DNA from: Actinomyces denticolens
Lineage (GTDB): Bacteria > Actinomycetota > Actinomycetes > Actinomycetales > Actinomycetaceae
DNA: 64,000 bases
Direction: 5' to 3'
NCBI RefSeq assembly: GCF_002072185.1
Contig: NZ_MVIW01000012.1
Span: forward strand, 1-64,000
A program made the translations under genes and the position numbers. This document shows, one piece after another, positions 54,315 through 64,000 of the stretch. The notes under the pieces were generated by a model. The model worked only from the letters and a program-made list of their open reading frames with translations, was not told the DNA's origin and did no database searches. Every line of letters starts with the position of its first letter. Position 1 is the first letter of the stretch.

Positions 54315-54469
54315 GCCCGATCAACCCCGCGGGCGAGCCGCCTTGAGCGCGGGCCCGCATCCTGGCATGATTCAAGAGCACGCCGCGTGCATCATGATGA
54401 CCGCCCTGGAATCACTTGGCGAGATCGTTGGGGAAGACGACCCTCGACCAATCCAGGAGGCTGTTGATC

Positions 54470-54970
54470 GTGAACGGTGGTTACACCCGCGGTGTACTTT
54501 TCGTGCACTCCGCCCCCCGGGCGCTGTGCCCGCATATCGTCTGGGCGGCTCAGAACGCCCTGGGCACCGAGCTCCACCTCGACTGGACCGAGCAGCCTGC
54601 CGCTCCCGGCATGATGCGCGCCGAGACCAGTTGGGTGGGGCGGGTCGGCATGGGCGCGGTCCTCGCCTCCGCCCTGCGGGGGTGGGCCAACCTGCGCTAC
54701 GAGGTGACGGAGGACGCCAGTCCCGGCTCCGACGGAGGGCGCTGGTCGCACACCCCGGACCTCGGGATCTTCCACGCCCAGACCGATGTCCACGGCAATG
54801 TCGTCGTCCCCGAGGACCGCATCCGCGCCGCCCTCCAGTACGCCTCGCAGCCCGAGGCCATGAGGCGGCACCTCGACCTCGCCCTGGGCCAGGCCTGGGA
54901 CGATGAGCTCGAGCCCTTCCGCTACGCGGGCTCCGGCGCCCCCGTGCGCTGGCTTCACCGGGTCGGCTGA
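54470..54970 (+). CDS. DUF3145 protein
   Basis: 166 residues from GTG with CCAGGAGG nine bases upstream. It begins MNGGYTRGVLFVHSAPRALCPH, the DUF3145 N-terminus; then WVGRVGMGAVLASALRGW and a C-terminal WLHRVG. The family is confined to actinobacteria and of unknown function. It is usually next to fatty-acid synthesis genes, as here and in Streptomyces. It converges with fabF, 11 bases between their stops. Confidence 0.85.
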   Translation: MNGGYTRGVLFVHSAPRALCPHIVWAAQNALGTELHLDWTEQPAAPGMMRAETSWVGRVGMGAVLASALRGWANLRYEVTEDASPGSDGGRWSHTPDLGIFHAQTDVHGNVVVPEDRIRAALQYASQPEAMRRHLDLALGQAWDDELEPFRYAGSGAPVRWLHRVG

Positions 54971-54981
54971 AGGGCCCGCGG

Positions 54982-56268
54982 TCAGGGCCGGCGCAGCACG
55001 AGGGCTGCGTTGTGCCCGCCGAACCCGAAGGAGGTCGACGCGGCGCTGCTCAGCCCCGGCGCCTCGCGACCATCCGGGCCGACGACGGCGAGCCCCAGCC
55101 CGGTGATCTCGGGATCGATCCCGCCGGGCAGCAGCGTGGGCGGCAGGAACCCGTCGACGATCGCCATGACGGCCAGCACCGCCTCCAGGCCACCGGCGCC
55201 ACCGAGCAGGTGCCCGGTGGCTGATTTCGTGGCGCTGAGCGCCGCGCCGGGGGCCACTCGGGCGATCATCCGCGCCTCGACGATATCGCCCGCGGGCGTG
55301 GATGTGGCGTGGGCGTTGATGTGACCCAGCTCCTCCGGGACGAGGCCGGCACGGGCCAGGGCCAGGCGCAGGGCGCGCTCCTGCTGCGCGCCGGTGGGAT
55401 CGGGGCGCGCGACATCCACGGCGTCGGCGGTGACGGCGCTGCCCGAGAGGCGCGCGAGAGGACGGGCTCCCCGGGCGCGCGCATGCTCGGCCGACTCCAG
55501 GACGACGACTCCCGCCCCCTCGCCCAGGACGAATCCATCGCGATCCGCCGCCAGGGGGCGCGAGGCCCCGGGAGGATCGTCGTTGCGCGTGGACAGGGCC
55601 CGCATGGCGGCGAAGGCGGCCACGGTCATGGGATGCAGCGCGGCATCGGTCCCCCCTGCCAGCACCACGTCCGCGCGCCCCAGGCCGATGAGGTCGGCGC
55701 CGTGGGCGATCGCCTCGGCGCCGGAGGCGCAGGCGGCCACGGGGGAGTGGATGCCCGCCCTCGCCCCGAGCTCGATACCGACGGCGACCGCCGGCGCATT
55801 GGGCATGAGCGCGGGCACCGCCGTGGGCGCCACCCTGCGGGGACCGCGCTCCCGCAGTGCGTCCCAGGCCTCCATGACGGAGAGCACCGGGCCCATTCCG
55901 GGCGCGAGGGAGACCGCCAGCCGCTCCTGGTCGACCTCGGGGGATCCCGCCTGGGCCCAGGCCTCGCGGGAGGCGATGAGTGCCAGCTGACTGGCGCGGT
56001 CGAGTCGGCGCAGCTCCCGGAGGCTCAGGACCCCGGCGGGCTCGACGGCCAGAGGCGCGGCGATGCGCACCGGCAGGGCCATGCCGACATCGTCGGCCCA
56101 GTCGTCGGCGATCGCCCGGACGGCGCAGGCGCCCGAGCGCAGCGCGCGCCAGGTGCTCGCCACATCCCCGCCCAGCGGCGTCGTGGCGCCCAGCCCGGTG
56201 ATGACGACCTCCCTGGCCGGATCACCGCCCGGCCCCGGCCCCGCCGGTCGAGGAGCTGTTCCGGGCAC
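54982..56268 (-). CDS. fabF: Beta-ketoacyl-ACP synthase II
   Basis: 428 residues, GTG start. Active-site Cys near residue 180 (VAACASGAE), His in NAHATSTPAGD near 314 and His in SATKSATGHLLGGAGG near 348, plus the Gly-rich STSFGFGGHNA. It elongates acyl-ACP by decarboxylative condensation with malonyl-ACP. Four bases separate its start from the acp stop. The catalytic triad is intact, so it should be active. No fabD or fabH accompanies it. Confidence 0.93.
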   Translation of the reverse strand: MPGTAPRPAGPGPGGDPAREVVITGLGATTPLGGDVASTWRALRSGACAVRAIADDWADDVGMALPVRIAAPLAVEPAGVLSLRELRRLDRASQLALIASREAWAQAGSPEVDQERLAVSLAPGMGPVLSVMEAWDALRERGPRRVAPTAVPALMPNAPAVAVGIELGARAGIHSPVAACASGAEAIAHGADLIGLGRADVVLAGGTDAALHPMTVAAFAAMRALSTRNDDPPGASRPLAADRDGFVLGEGAGVVVLESAEHARARGARPLARLSGSAVTADAVDVARPDPTGAQQERALRLALARAGLVPEELGHINAHATSTPAGDIVEARMIARVAPGAALSATKSATGHLLGGAGGLEAVLAVMAIVDGFLPPTLLPGGIDPEITGLGLAVVGPDGREAPGLSSAASTSFGFGGHNAALVLRRP

Positions 56269-56272
56269 GGGG

Positions 56273-56533
56273 TCAGGCCCTGCGCGCCATGACGTGCTCG
56301 GCGAGGGCGCCCACGGTCGGCAGCGCGGGGATGAGCGCGTCGTCGAGAGTGACCCCGAGGCGCTCCTCGACCTGCGTGGCGATGGTGAGCAGCCCCAGGG
56401 AGTCGATGGCGAGGTCGTCGTCGGCGAAGCGCGAGTCGCTGGTGATCAACTCGGGCGCCACGTCGGCCTCCTCGGCCGTGAGCTCGATGATGACGTCCAG
56501 GACGTCGGTGGCCTGCTCGTCGTCGTCGGCCAT
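56273..56533 (-). CDS. acpP: Acyl carrier protein
   Basis: 86 residues. The phosphopantetheine Ser is Ser45 in AIDSLGLLTIA, with acidic helix II around it (LAIDSLGLLTIATQVEERLG). It carries acyl chains for FabF. Slightly longer than E. coli ACP at both ends (MADDDEQATDV). It is translated together with fabF. Confidence 0.95.
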   Translation of the reverse strand: MADDDEQATDVLDVIIELTAEEADVAPELITSDSRFADDDLAIDSLGLLTIATQVEERLGVTLDDALIPALPTVGALAEHVMARRA

Positions 56534-56640
56534 GGTGGTCTCCTTGATGGGTCGGGGCGGCGCGGGCCGCCGGATGAGTGGGATCGTGGTCCAGTAGGGC
56601 AGTGGGAGGGCGCAGGGATGGCAGGGGCTGATCGCGGGGG

Positions 56641-57861
56641 CTAGAGGCGCGACGCGGCGGCGAGTCGGCCGACGAGCACGGCCATGTGGAGCATGAGCCC
56701 ATCACGGGGGTTCGTGGCGTCCCAGCCGACCTGCTCGCTCACCCTGCCCAGGCGGTAGCGGACGGTGTTGGCGTGGACGAACAGGGCTCTCGCCGTCGCC
56801 TCCAGGCTCCCACCGAGCGCCAGGTAGGTGGCGACGGTCTCCTCGAAGGGGGCGCCCATGGCGTGGAGGGGCTGATGGACGAGGGCGAGAATGCGCTCGT
56901 GGGCGAGCTCATCGCCGGACAGCAGGCGCTCGGGGAGGAGGTCGTCGGCGCGCACGGGGTTGGGGGCCTCGGCCCAGCCGGGCAGTGCCCGCAGCCCGGC
57001 CAGTGCCGAGCGCAGGGACATCCCCGCGTGATCGACCTCGGCCACCACGGGGCCCACCACGGTGGGGCCGTCGAGGGGCGCGGCGATCTCCAGCGCGATC
57101 TCATCGACGCCGCGCTCGGCGCGGCCCTCCCGGCCGGGCTGGACGTGCTGGCCGGGAGGGCCGGCCGGATCGTCGGGCGCCTGCGGGGAGGCGCCGCCCA
57201 GGATGATGATGACCGAGTCGCCGCGCACCGAGACGAGGCAGTCCTCGGCCTGAGCCCGGCAGGCATGGCGCAGGCGGGAGGTGGCGATCGCATCCAGGGC
57301 CGTCCTCGATGCGATGGCGACGACGGGGCCGCGATGGGTCCAGCCGGCAGAGCCGGCGCGCGTGGCCGCCTCCGTAGGAGTGCCGTGGAGCATGGAGTCC
57401 ACGGCCACCGACTCCAGGCGCGCGTCCCAGGCGCCGCGGGCCTCGGCGGCCCGGGCGTAGACCTCGGCCGCGGCGAAGCCGACGTCGCGGCCGAAGGTGA
57501 GCACGAGGATCCGGACGGTGTCGTGATCCTGGGAGGGCACCGCCTGGGGCGCCTCCTCGACGACGACGTCGAGCACGGTGCGCACGAGGTCGAGGGTCTG
57601 GCCCAGGGTGATCGTGCCGGTGAGGGTCGCGGGGGCGACGGAGAAGATCTGGGAGGGCTTCGCCGCGCTCTCGGGTGCCTCGACGGAATCGACGAACATG
57701 GTCACGCCCAGGTGGGAGACGTTCTCGATCTGCTTGCGCGAGGCCTCGGGGAGGGTGCGGTACCAGGGATGGACGGCGCTGATGCGGTCGAGGGAGTGCT
57801 CGATGATCGTGTTCTGCGCCCGCCGGAGGGCCGCGACAGACGCCTCGCTCAACTCGTCCAT
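56641..57861 (-). CDS. fasR: PucR-type regulator, FasR-like
   Basis: 406 residues. C-terminal PucR helix-turn-helix: [34 protein letters not shown], quoted from [15 protein letters not shown] near residue 370. The middle is a GGDEF/GGDEF-like CdaR-type region (IIILGG) and the N-terminus is helical. Streptomyces FasR (SCO2386) has the same architecture and activates the adjoining fabDHPF genes; position upstream of acp-fabF supports the same role. A Gly/Pro/Arg-rich linker of about 30 residues lies after IIILGG. Confidence 0.82.
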   Translation of the reverse strand: MDELSEASVAALRRAQNTIIEHSLDRISAVHPWYRTLPEASRKQIENVSHLGVTMFVDSVEAPESAAKPSQIFSVAPATLTGTITLGQTLDLVRTVLDVVVEEAPQAVPSQDHDTVRILVLTFGRDVGFAAAEVYARAAEARGAWDARLESVAVDSMLHGTPTEAATRAGSAGWTHRGPVVAIASRTALDAIATSRLRHACRAQAEDCLVSVRGDSVIIILGGASPQAPDDPAGPPGQHVQPGREGRAERGVDEIALEIAAPLDGPTVVGPVVAEVDHAGMSLRSALAGLRALPGWAEAPNPVRADDLLPERLLSGDELAHERILALVHQPLHAMGAPFEETVATYLALGGSLEATARALFVHANTVRYRLGRVSEQVGWDATNPRDGLMLHMAVLVGRLAAASRL

Positions 57862-57867
57862 GAGCAG

Positions 57868-57873
57868 ATGCTA
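57868..57873 (-). promoter_or_regulatory. Candidate -10 box, leaderless start of the fasR-like gene
   Basis: On the minus strand TAGCAT ends six bases before the ATG at 57861-57859. Confidence 0.45.
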
Positions 57874-57981
57874 CCCAGTGCGAGGCCGCCAGGGATAATG
57901 TGGAGCACCCGATTGAGGCGCGATGGGGCGGGGAACGGGACCCACGCCGTCGGCCCCGAGATCCTGATGGAGGAGACAGAC

Positions 57982-59478
57982 ATGCGATCAGCGACTCGTA
58001 CCGAGGTGGATCTCCTGGGATCGCGGGAGGTGCCCCTCGACGCCTACTGGGGCATCCACACGCTGCGCGCCATGGAGAACTTCCAGATCTCGGGGACCAC
58101 CATCGGCGATGTCCCCGAACTCGTCCGGGGCATGGTTCAGGTCAAGAAGGCCTCGGCCCTGGCCAATTCCGAGCTCGGAACCCTGCCGCCCGAGCTCGCC
58201 GAGGCCATCCTGTGGGCCTGCGACGAGATCCTCGTGGGCGACCGGTGCATGGACCAGTTCCCCGTGGACGTCTTCCAGGGCGGTGCGGGCACCAGCCTCA
58301 ACATGAACACCAACGAGGTGGTCGCCAACCTGGCCCTGGAGCACCTGGGCTACGCCAAGGGCCGCTACGACGTCGTCAACCCCAATGACCACGTCAACAA
58401 GTCCCAGTCGACCAACGACGCCTACCCCACCGGCTTCCGTCTCGGCCTCTACCAGGCCGTGGCGGGGATGGAGGCGGACCTGTGCGACCTCATCGACGCC
58501 TTCCTCGACAAGTCCCGCGAGTTCCACGACGTCCTGAAGATGGGGCGCACCCAGCTCCAGGACGCGGTTCCCATGAGCCTGGGGCAGGAGTTCAAGGCCT
58601 TCGCCGTCCTGCTCGACGAGGAGATCACGCGCCTCATGCACAACAGTGCGCTGCTCCTGGAGGTCAACCTGGGCGCCACCGCCATCGGCACCGGCCTCAA
58701 CACGCCCCCCGGCTACCCCGAGACCGCCGTGCGCCACCTCAAGGAGGTGACGGGCCTGCCGGTGTCCGGGGCCCAGAACCTCCTGGAGGCCACGAGCGAC
58801 ACCGGCGCATACGTGTCCATGCACGCCACGATCAAGCGCCTGGCGGTCAAGCTCTCCAAGATCTGCAACGACCTGCGGCTGCTGTCCTCCGGCCCCCGCG
58901 CGGGCCTGGCGGAGATCCGCCTGCCCGAGCGCCAGGCGGGCTCCTCGATCATGCCCGCGAAGGTCAACCCCGTCATCCCGGAGGTGGTCAACCAGATCTG
59001 CTTCAAGGTGATCGGCAACGACCTCACGGTCACCATGGCCGCCGAGGCCGGCCAGCTCCAGCTCAATGTCATGGAGCCCGTCATCGGGCAGGCCGCCTTC
59101 GAGTCGATCCATCTGCTGCGCAGGGCGATGCGCATCCTGCGGGACCTGTGCGTCGTGGGCATCGAGGCCAATGAGGAGGTCTGCCGGCGCAACGTGCTCG
59201 ACTCGATCGGCATCGTCACCTACCTCAATGAGGTGATCGGCCACCACAACGGGGATCTCGTGGGCCGCGAGTGCGCGCGCTCGGGGCGCTCCGTGCGCGA
59301 GGTCGTCCTGGAGATGGGTCTGCTGGAGGAGCCCGTCCTCGATGAACTCCTCAGCGCGGAGAACCTGCTGCGCCCCAAGTACCGCGACGCCCAGCACTAC
59401 TCGGGCGCGGATCCCTCCGTCACCGCCGCCGAGGTCTCCGAGGCGGAGGAGGGCGCCGGCGTCCCGCAGGGGGCCTGA
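57982..59478 (+). CDS. aspA: Aspartate ammonia-lyase
   Basis: 498 residues from [10 protein letters not shown], with GGAGGAG six bases before the ATG; an ATG 15 bases upstream (MEETDM) is also possible. Fumarase/aspartase superfamily signature [11 protein letters not shown] near residue 318 is perfect, with the substrate-binding [13 protein letters not shown] and [10 protein letters not shown]-type loop [11 protein letters not shown] near 140. It converts aspartate to fumarate and ammonia, feeding the TCA cycle. A GATAAT box at 57894-57899 is its likely -10. Confidence 0.95.
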   Translation: MRSATRTEVDLLGSREVPLDAYWGIHTLRAMENFQISGTTIGDVPELVRGMVQVKKASALANSELGTLPPELAEAILWACDEILVGDRCMDQFPVDVFQGGAGTSLNMNTNEVVANLALEHLGYAKGRYDVVNPNDHVNKSQSTNDAYPTGFRLGLYQAVAGMEADLCDLIDAFLDKSREFHDVLKMGRTQLQDAVPMSLGQEFKAFAVLLDEEITRLMHNSALLLEVNLGATAIGTGLNTPPGYPETAVRHLKEVTGLPVSGAQNLLEATSDTGAYVSMHATIKRLAVKLSKICNDLRLLSSGPRAGLAEIRLPERQAGSSIMPAKVNPVIPEVVNQICFKVIGNDLTVTMAAEAGQLQLNVMEPVIGQAAFESIHLLRRAMRILRDLCVVGIEANEEVCRRNVLDSIGIVTYLNEVIGHHNGDLVGRECARSGRSVREVVLEMGLLEEPVLDELLSAENLLRPKYRDAQHYSGADPSVTAAEVSEAEEGAGVPQGA

Positions 59479-59517
59479 GCCGCCGCGCGGGCCGGACCCC
59501 CAGTCCCCGCTCCTCCC

Positions 59518-59580
59518 GCGGGCCGACGCGAGGGGCCCGGCTGGCGACGATCACCAGCCGGGCCCCTCTCGTCGGCCCGC
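59518..59580. terminator. Bidirectional 27-bp stem terminator between aspA and aceE
   Basis: Arms 59518-59544 and 59554-59580 pair over 27 positions with one mismatch, around the nine-base loop CGACGATCA. It lies between the convergent stops and can serve both strands. Confidence 0.85.
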
Positions 59581-59591
59581 AGGCGCCGCGT

Positions 59592-62351
59592 TCAGGCGTC
59601 GCCGCCGTCGGAACCGGAGGTGCCGGCGTTGACGTTGGTCAGGTCGTAGCGGGCGATGGCCTGGGCGACGACGTCGCGCCCGAGCTTGCCCTCATCGGCC
59701 AGCGCCTGCAGCGCCTTGACGACCACGGAGGCCGAGTCGATGAGGAAGAAGCGGCGCGCGGCAGGCCGGGTCTCGGAGAAGCCGAAGCCGTCCGCGCCGA
59801 GCGTGTGGTAGCTGCCCGGGACCCACTTGCGGATCTGGTCGGCGACGAGGTGGTCGTAGTCGCTCGTGGCGATGAAGGGGCCCTGCGCCTCCTGGAGGCG
59901 TGAGGTCACGAAGGGCACCCGCTGGGCGCCGGTGGGGTTGAGGAAGTTCTCCCTCTCCGCGGCCAGAGCGTCGCGGCGCAGCTCGTTCCATGAGGTGACG
60001 GACCAGGTGGAGGCGCGCACGCCCCAGTCCTCGGCGAGCACTCGGCGGGCCTCCTCGATCCAGGGCAGGCTCACGCCGGAGGCGAGGAGCTGAACCTCGG
60101 GGCCATCGCCGTCGGCGGGGCCGGACAGGCGGTGGATGCCCTTGATGATGCCCTCGACGTCCACGTCCTCCGGCTCGGCGGGCTGGCTGATCGGCTCGTT
60201 GTAGACGGTGAGGTAGTACATGACATCGCGGTTGCGCCCGGTCTCGGGCCCGTACCAGCGCTCGAGGGCGTCGCGCACGATGTGCCGGATCTCGTAGGCG
60301 TAGCCGGGGTCGTAGGTGACCACGGCCTCGTTCGTGGCGGAGATGAGCGGGGAGTGCCCGTCCATGTGCTGGGTGCCCTCGCCGGCCAGCGTGGTGCGAC
60401 CGGCGGTGGCGCCCATGATGAATCCGCGCGTGAGCTGGTCGCCGGCGGCCCAGAACTGGTCCGCGGTGCGCTGGAAGCCGAACATCGAGTAGAAGATGTA
60501 CACCGGGATCATCGGCTCGCCATGGGTGGCGTAGCTGGTGCCGACGACCTGGAACAGCGCGGCGGAGCCCGCCTCGTTGATACCGGTGTGCATGATCTGC
60601 CCGTCCGTGGACTCGCGGTAGGACAGCATCATCTCGGCGTCCACGGGCGTGTAGTTCTGGCCCTGGGTGTTGAAGATCTTCTTCGTGGGGAAGAGGGACT
60701 CCAGGCCGAAGGTGCGCGACTCGTCAGGGACGATGGGCACGATGCGCCGACCGATGCCGTCCTCCTTGATGAGTTCCTTGAGGAGCTGGACGAAGGCCAT
60801 GGTGCTGGCGACCTCGCGCTTGCCCGAGCCGCCCTTGAGGGTGTCGTAGGGCCGGTCGCCGGGCAGCTGGATCTGCCTGGGGCTGTCGCGGCGCTCGGGC
60901 AGGAAGCCGCCGAGCTGGCGCCGGCGATCCATCATGTAGAGCAGGGCCGGGTCGTCCGCAGCGGGCCGGTAGTAGGGGGGCATCTTCGGGTTGGCCTCGA
61001 GCTGCTCGTCCGTGATCGGGATGTGCAGCCGGTCGCGCAGGCCCTTGAGGTCGTCCAGGGTCAGCTTCTTCATCTGGTGGGTGGCGTTGCGGCCCGCGAA
61101 GTGGGAGCCGAGCAGGTAGCCCTTGACCGTGTGCGCCAGGATGACCGTGGGCTGCCCCTTGTGCTCGGTGGCGGCCTTGTAGGCGGCGTACATCTTGCGG
61201 TAGTCGTTGCCACCGCGCTGGAGGGCCCAGATCTCCTCATCCGTCCAGTCCTTGACCAGGGCGGCGGTGCGCGGGTCGCGGCCGAAGAAGTGCTCGCGGA
61301 CGTAGGCGCCGTCGTTGGCCTTGAAGGTCTGGTAGTCGCCGTCGAGCGTCTCCATCATGAGGTGCTCCAGGGCGTGGTCCTTGTCCGCGGCGAGGAGCTG
61401 GTCCCAGCCGCGTCCCCACAGGACCTTGATGACGTTCCATCCGGCGCCCTTGAAGGAGGCCTCGAGCTCCTGGACGATCTTCCCGTTGCCGCGCACCGGG
61501 CCGTCGAGGCGCTGGAGGTTGCAGTTGATGACGAAGGTGAGGTTGTCGAGCTGCTGGCTGGCGGCGAGCTGGAGCATGCCGCGCGACTCGGGCTCGTCCA
61601 TCTCGCCGTCGCCCAGGAACGCCCAGGTGCGCTGCTGGCTGGTGTCCTTGATGCCGGCGCCCTGCAGATAGCGGTCGAACCAGGCCTGGTAGATCGCCTC
61701 GGCCGGGCCCAGGCCCATGGAGACCGTGGGGTACTCCCAGAAGTCCTCCATGCGGCGCGGGTGCGGGTAGGAGGGCAGGCCGCGGCCCTTGCCGCGCGCC
61801 GGGTGGGAGACCTCCTGGCGGAAGCCGTCGAGGTCGTCCTCGCTCAGGCGGCCCTCGATGTAGGCGCGGGCGTAGTTGCCGGGGGAGGCGTGGCCCTGGA
61901 AGAAGACGTGGTCCCCGCCGCCGGGGTGGTCCTTGCCGCGGAAGAAGTGGTTGAAGCCGACCTCGTAGAGGGTCGCGGTGGAGGCGTAGGAGGAGATGTG
62001 CCCGCCGACGCCGACCCCGGGGCGCTGGGCGCGGGTGACCATGACGGCGGCGTTCCAGCGCAGCCAGCGGCGGTAGGCGCGCTCCATCGACTCGTCGCCG
62101 GGGAAGTAGGGCTCATCCTCCACGGGGATGGTGTTGATGTAGGGCGTGGTGGTCTGCCCCGGGACCGCGACGTTCTTCTTGCGGGCCTCGGCGAGCATCG
62201 ACAGCAGGATGAAGCGCGCGCGGGGGGCGCCCTTCTCCGCGATGAGGGCGTCGAGGGACTCGCGCCACTCCTGGGTCTCCTCGGGATCGTTGTCGTTGAC
62301 CTTGGTCAGGAGGCCGTCGATGAGGGGGGTGGCATCGCTGGTGGGGCTCAC
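59592..62351 (-). CDS. aceE: Pyruvate dehydrogenase E1 component, homodimeric type
   Basis: 919 residues from a GTG with GGAAGAGGA upstream. TPP-binding motif [12 protein letters not shown] near residue 262 (the GDG...N type site) and the conserved [16 protein letters not shown] near 115. Single-chain E1 (AceE type) of the pyruvate dehydrogenase complex: decarboxylates pyruvate and acylates the E2 lipoyl domain. No E2 or E3 genes are present here, as is usual in actinobacteria where they are elsewhere. DUF3052 lies upstream in divergent orientation, as in Streptomyces. Confidence 0.97.
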   Translation of the reverse strand: MSPTSDATPLIDGLLTKVNDNDPEETQEWRESLDALIAEKGAPRARFILLSMLAEARKKNVAVPGQTTTPYINTIPVEDEPYFPGDESMERAYRRWLRWNAAVMVTRAQRPGVGVGGHISSYASTATLYEVGFNHFFRGKDHPGGGDHVFFQGHASPGNYARAYIEGRLSEDDLDGFRQEVSHPARGKGRGLPSYPHPRRMEDFWEYPTVSMGLGPAEAIYQAWFDRYLQGAGIKDTSQQRTWAFLGDGEMDEPESRGMLQLAASQQLDNLTFVINCNLQRLDGPVRGNGKIVQELEASFKGAGWNVIKVLWGRGWDQLLAADKDHALEHLMMETLDGDYQTFKANDGAYVREHFFGRDPRTAALVKDWTDEEIWALQRGGNDYRKMYAAYKAATEHKGQPTVILAHTVKGYLLGSHFAGRNATHQMKKLTLDDLKGLRDRLHIPITDEQLEANPKMPPYYRPAADDPALLYMMDRRRQLGGFLPERRDSPRQIQLPGDRPYDTLKGGSGKREVASTMAFVQLLKELIKEDGIGRRIVPIVPDESRTFGLESLFPTKKIFNTQGQNYTPVDAEMMLSYRESTDGQIMHTGINEAGSAALFQVVGTSYATHGEPMIPVYIFYSMFGFQRTADQFWAAGDQLTRGFIMGATAGRTTLAGEGTQHMDGHSPLISATNEAVVTYDPGYAYEIRHIVRDALERWYGPETGRNRDVMYYLTVYNEPISQPAEPEDVDVEGIIKGIHRLSGPADGDGPEVQLLASGVSLPWIEEARRVLAEDWGVRASTWSVTSWNELRRDALAAERENFLNPTGAQRVPFVTSRLQEAQGPFIATSDYDHLVADQIRKWVPGSYHTLGADGFGFSETRPAARRFFLIDSASVVVKALQALADEGKLGRDVVAQAIARYDLTNVNAGTSGSDGGDA

Positions 62352-62703
62352 GGAATCCTCTTCCTTGCGTCGTTCCGATGGATTGGAGGGCGCTGGCGGG
62401 CTGGGCGGCCCGGCGTCGCTCCTGCGCGCCCGGTGACCCGGTCCGCCGCGAGCCCAGGGTCGGCCCGCGTCCTGTTGGGCTCTAATCTACGGCGTCCGAA
62501 GGCGCTTCAGGACGGCCAAGGGGGAAAGAAGTCCCAAGCGGCCTGTGAGGTCGGGCACGTGGCGTGGCCCCGTCGGGGGCGCCGCGGCGCGCCGAGGAGC
62601 GGACATGCGCTTGCGCGGGCGGCCCTCATGCGCTGGGCTATGCACAGGCCCCACACGGGGGCCGGAGCAGGGGCGCTGAGCCCGGAAGGACGGTAGAGGG
62701 AAA
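62352..62703. other. Divergent intergenic region between aceE and the DUF3052 gene
   Basis: No gene is seen. A CTAATCTA box near 62482-62489 reads as TAGATT on the minus strand and could be the aceE -10 box. An open frame of about 110 codons on the minus strand (62487-62822) overlaps the DUF3052 gene and has no recognisable product. Confidence 0.4.
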
Positions 62704-63108
62704 GTGGCGAGCGCAGCGGGCGGGGCTTTCGGCTTCGCCTCCGGTCTCATCATCCAGGAGTTCGGGTACGACGACGATGTCGACCCGGCCCTGAGGCAGG
62801 CCGCCGAGGCTCTCACTGGCACGGAGCTGGTGGACGAGGACTACGAGGACGTGGCCGACTCCGCCATCGTGTGGTGGCGCGCCGACGACGGCGACATCGA
62901 CGATCTGACGGACCTGCTCGTTGACGCGCAGGCCAACCTCGACGGCGATGGGATCATCTGGGTGCTCACGCCCAAGGCGCGCACGGCGGGCGCCGTGGCG
63001 GCGGGTGATGTCGAGGAGGCGGCGGCGACGGCGGGCATGCACGCCACGTCGACGGCCTCGATGGGCGATGCCTGGAGCGGCATCCGCATCTCCAGTCGGC
63101 GCCGCTGA
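62704..63108 (+). CDS. DUF3052 protein
   Basis: 134 residues, GTG start with AGAGGGAA upstream. The DUF3052 core is present: GLIIQEFGYDDDVD near residue 14, DEDYEDVADSAIVWWRADDGD near 44, then DDLTDLLVDAQANLDGDGIIW. It is a small acidic actinobacterial protein of unknown function. It lies divergently before aceE in Streptomyces as well. Confidence 0.85.
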   Translation: MASAAGGAFGFASGLIIQEFGYDDDVDPALRQAAEALTGTELVDEDYEDVADSAIVWWRADDGDIDDLTDLLVDAQANLDGDGIIWVLTPKARTAGAVAAGDVEEAAATAGMHATSTASMGDAWSGIRISSRRR

Positions 63109-63122
63109 GGCGCCGGGTGGCC

Positions 63123-63146
63123 GGGCGCCCCCCGAGCGGGGCGCCC
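63123..63146 (+). terminator. Hairpin after the DUF3052 gene
   Basis: GGGCGCCCC (63123-63131) and GGGGCGCCC (63138-63146) form a nine-base perfect stem with a six-base loop. It separates the DUF3052 gene from tRNA-Val. Confidence 0.6.
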
Positions 63147-63149
63147 CAG

Positions 63150-63222
63150 GGACCTGTAGCTCAGTCGGTAGAGCAACGCGCTTACACCGCGTCGGTCGTC
63201 GGTTCGAGTCCGGCCGGGTCCA
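63150..63222 (+). tRNA. tRNA-Val (TAC)
   Basis: Complete cloverleaf: acceptor GGACCTG pairs with CGGGTCC (one G-U), D-arm GCTCAGTCGGTAGAGC, anticodon stem ACGCG/CGCGT around CTTACAC with anticodon TAC, and T-arm GTCGG TTCGAGT CCGGC. 73 bases with A as discriminator. Composition changes sharply about 110 bases downstream. Confidence 0.97.
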
Positions 63223-63665
63223 CCGAATCGTCGGCGCGAAGGAGCGGGGGACGGGGCTGGGAGCGCGCGTACGCAGTCCCGCAGCGCGGCGGCGATCGCT
63301 GGTGCGGCGACGCAGTGCGCCACGAATGCTCCCCACCTGGTCAGATATATGTGATATAGATCATATTTGAATAGGTTTCATTGAATGTGATGTCATGCAT
63401 ATAATGTTCCTATAAATCTCTGAATGAGGCCGACCGATGGCTAACGGGGCGTGAATCGGCGCTCGTCCTGCGGTCGCCCTGGGGTGAATGGGCGGGGCCG
63501 CTGTGCAATGGTGCTCGACGGCGCTCATCGCGCCGTCCCCGCATGCTTGTCGAAACGATGTGCTGGACAGACGAATACCGATGCCCGGCGCGCCGTGTTC
63601 AGCGCATCCTCGTACGCTCGCGCCGGGTCGACTTGGAACGGAGCGGGTCATGACGACGAGCAGGG
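63223..63665. other. Low-G+C intergenic segment downstream of tRNA-Val
   Basis: No gene is supported. 63361-63420 holds only 17 G+C in 60 bases against about 70% in the rest of the window. A TATAAT at 63400-63405, with TTTCAT 17 bases upstream, would be an unusually consensus-like promoter for this genome. Short open frames on both strands do not resemble known proteins. Confidence 0.5.
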
Positions 63666-64000
63666 ATGAGGCAGGCGGCGATCGACCCTTTCAAGGGGAC
63701 GGTCCTGGAGAAGATGGATGAAGGAGTCCAGGAGATCGTTCGTCGACTCCACGAGGCGATCAAGCGGAGTTCTCCTCCGGTGAGCAGCAAGCTCTGGGTG
63801 GGCTCTGGATATCGAACCGGCAGTAAGGAGCACCAATCCGGGAGGGCGATCGATATCGTCATCACCGCTGAAACGGGGATGAGACCGGATGCTCTCGAGG
63901 TGGAGGCCGGGCTGGCCTTCACGGACTGGATCGTCGAGCATGCGGATGAGCTGAAGGTCGAAGGGATCATCTTCAGCCGGAACCAGGCGGATCACCCTTG
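63666..64000 (+). CDS. Partial gene: M15/ARB_07466-like cell-wall peptidase-type domain
   Basis: The frame opens after a TGA at 63651-63653; I use the first ATG at 63666, but the ATG at 63714 has a closer GGAG. It runs off the window end, so at least 111 residues. Visible sequence includes VGSGYRTGSKEHQSGRAID (H-x-S-G-R-A-x-D), the zinc-site motif of LAS/M15-type peptidases and ARB_07466-like domains, then FTDWIVEHADELKVEGIIFS as in that domain's end. No signal peptide is seen in the visible part, so an endolysin- or phage-like role is possible. I cannot tell whether the C-terminus is complete. Confidence 0.6.
   Translation, partial: MRQAAIDPFKGTVLEKMDEGVQEIVRRLHEAIKRSSPPVSSKLWVGSGYRTGSKEHQSGRAIDIVITAETGMRPDALEVEAGLAFTDWIVEHADELKVEGIIFSRNQADHP

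Noticed and set aside
60132-62696. An 854-codon plus-strand frame across aceE
   Set aside because: Antisense shadow; the aceE protein on the minus strand is full-length and well conserved.

Overview
The window is about 64 kb of very high G+C DNA with dense, short-spaced genes and frequent GTG/TTG starts. It carries actinobacteria-specific families (SteA/SteB, DUF3145, DUF3052, DUF3043, a PucR-type FasR-like regulator) and gene orders known from Mycobacterium and Streptomyces. I infer a member of the Actinomycetaceae (Actinomyces-like). The phylum is secure; the genus is inference.

Layout. 1-512 is a G+C-rich intergenic stretch with a 19-bp-phased repeat array. 513-9076 is an operon in the order of M. 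tuberculosis Rv1691-Rv1698: TPR protein, HAD phosphatase, small protein, tlyA, nadK, recN, steA, steB, mostly with 4-base start/stop overlaps. 9077-12058 looks like an insertion: a low-G+C gene for a small secreted Cys-containing peptide, an ABC ATPase and a permease gene broken by one stop and two frameshifts. 12118-15931 resumes the envelope theme (MraY/WecA-like transferase, MurJ, GT4 glycosyltransferase). An inositol-phosphatase-like gene and the Rv1700-type Nudix hydrolase follow.

17859-24501 is a complete SUF Fe-S assembly operon (sufR-B-D-C-S-U and a DUF59/SufT-like gene). 24566-28652 (minus strand) holds a MerR regulator, an ABC exporter pair and a flavodoxin-like protein; then DUF488. 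29396-32311 is a phospholipid cluster (CDP-alcohol transferase-like, CdsA-like, acyltransferase) with substitutions in signature motifs. 32377-38774 has a zinc metallopeptidase, pyrD, an aldo/keto reductase, a DUF3043 protein, an M20 dipeptidase and a glycerate-kinase-like protein.

38797-45300 is a maltose-type system: LacI regulator, malG-malF-malE (minus strand) and a GH13-like protein lacking the catalytic regions. 45572-49779 is dgt-dnaG-hypothetical-tRNA-Asn, as in mycobacteria. 50266-53792 is a DUF1800/DUF1501 secreted pair, followed by a peptide deformylase. 54470-57861 is a DUF3145/fabF/acp/fasR-like cluster without fabD or fabH. aspA, aceE and DUF3052 follow. After tRNA-Val at 63150 the base composition drops sharply, and a gene cut by the window edge begins that resembles a cell-wall peptidase fold.

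Recurrent regulatory themes: (i) candidate leaderless promoters, a TANNNT box 6-7 bases before a start codon, at seven genes; (ii) intergenic GAGAC(C/G)G motifs that recur at fixed 19- or 22-bp periods or as a perfect palindrome; (iii) long G+C hairpins without a T-run as terminators.
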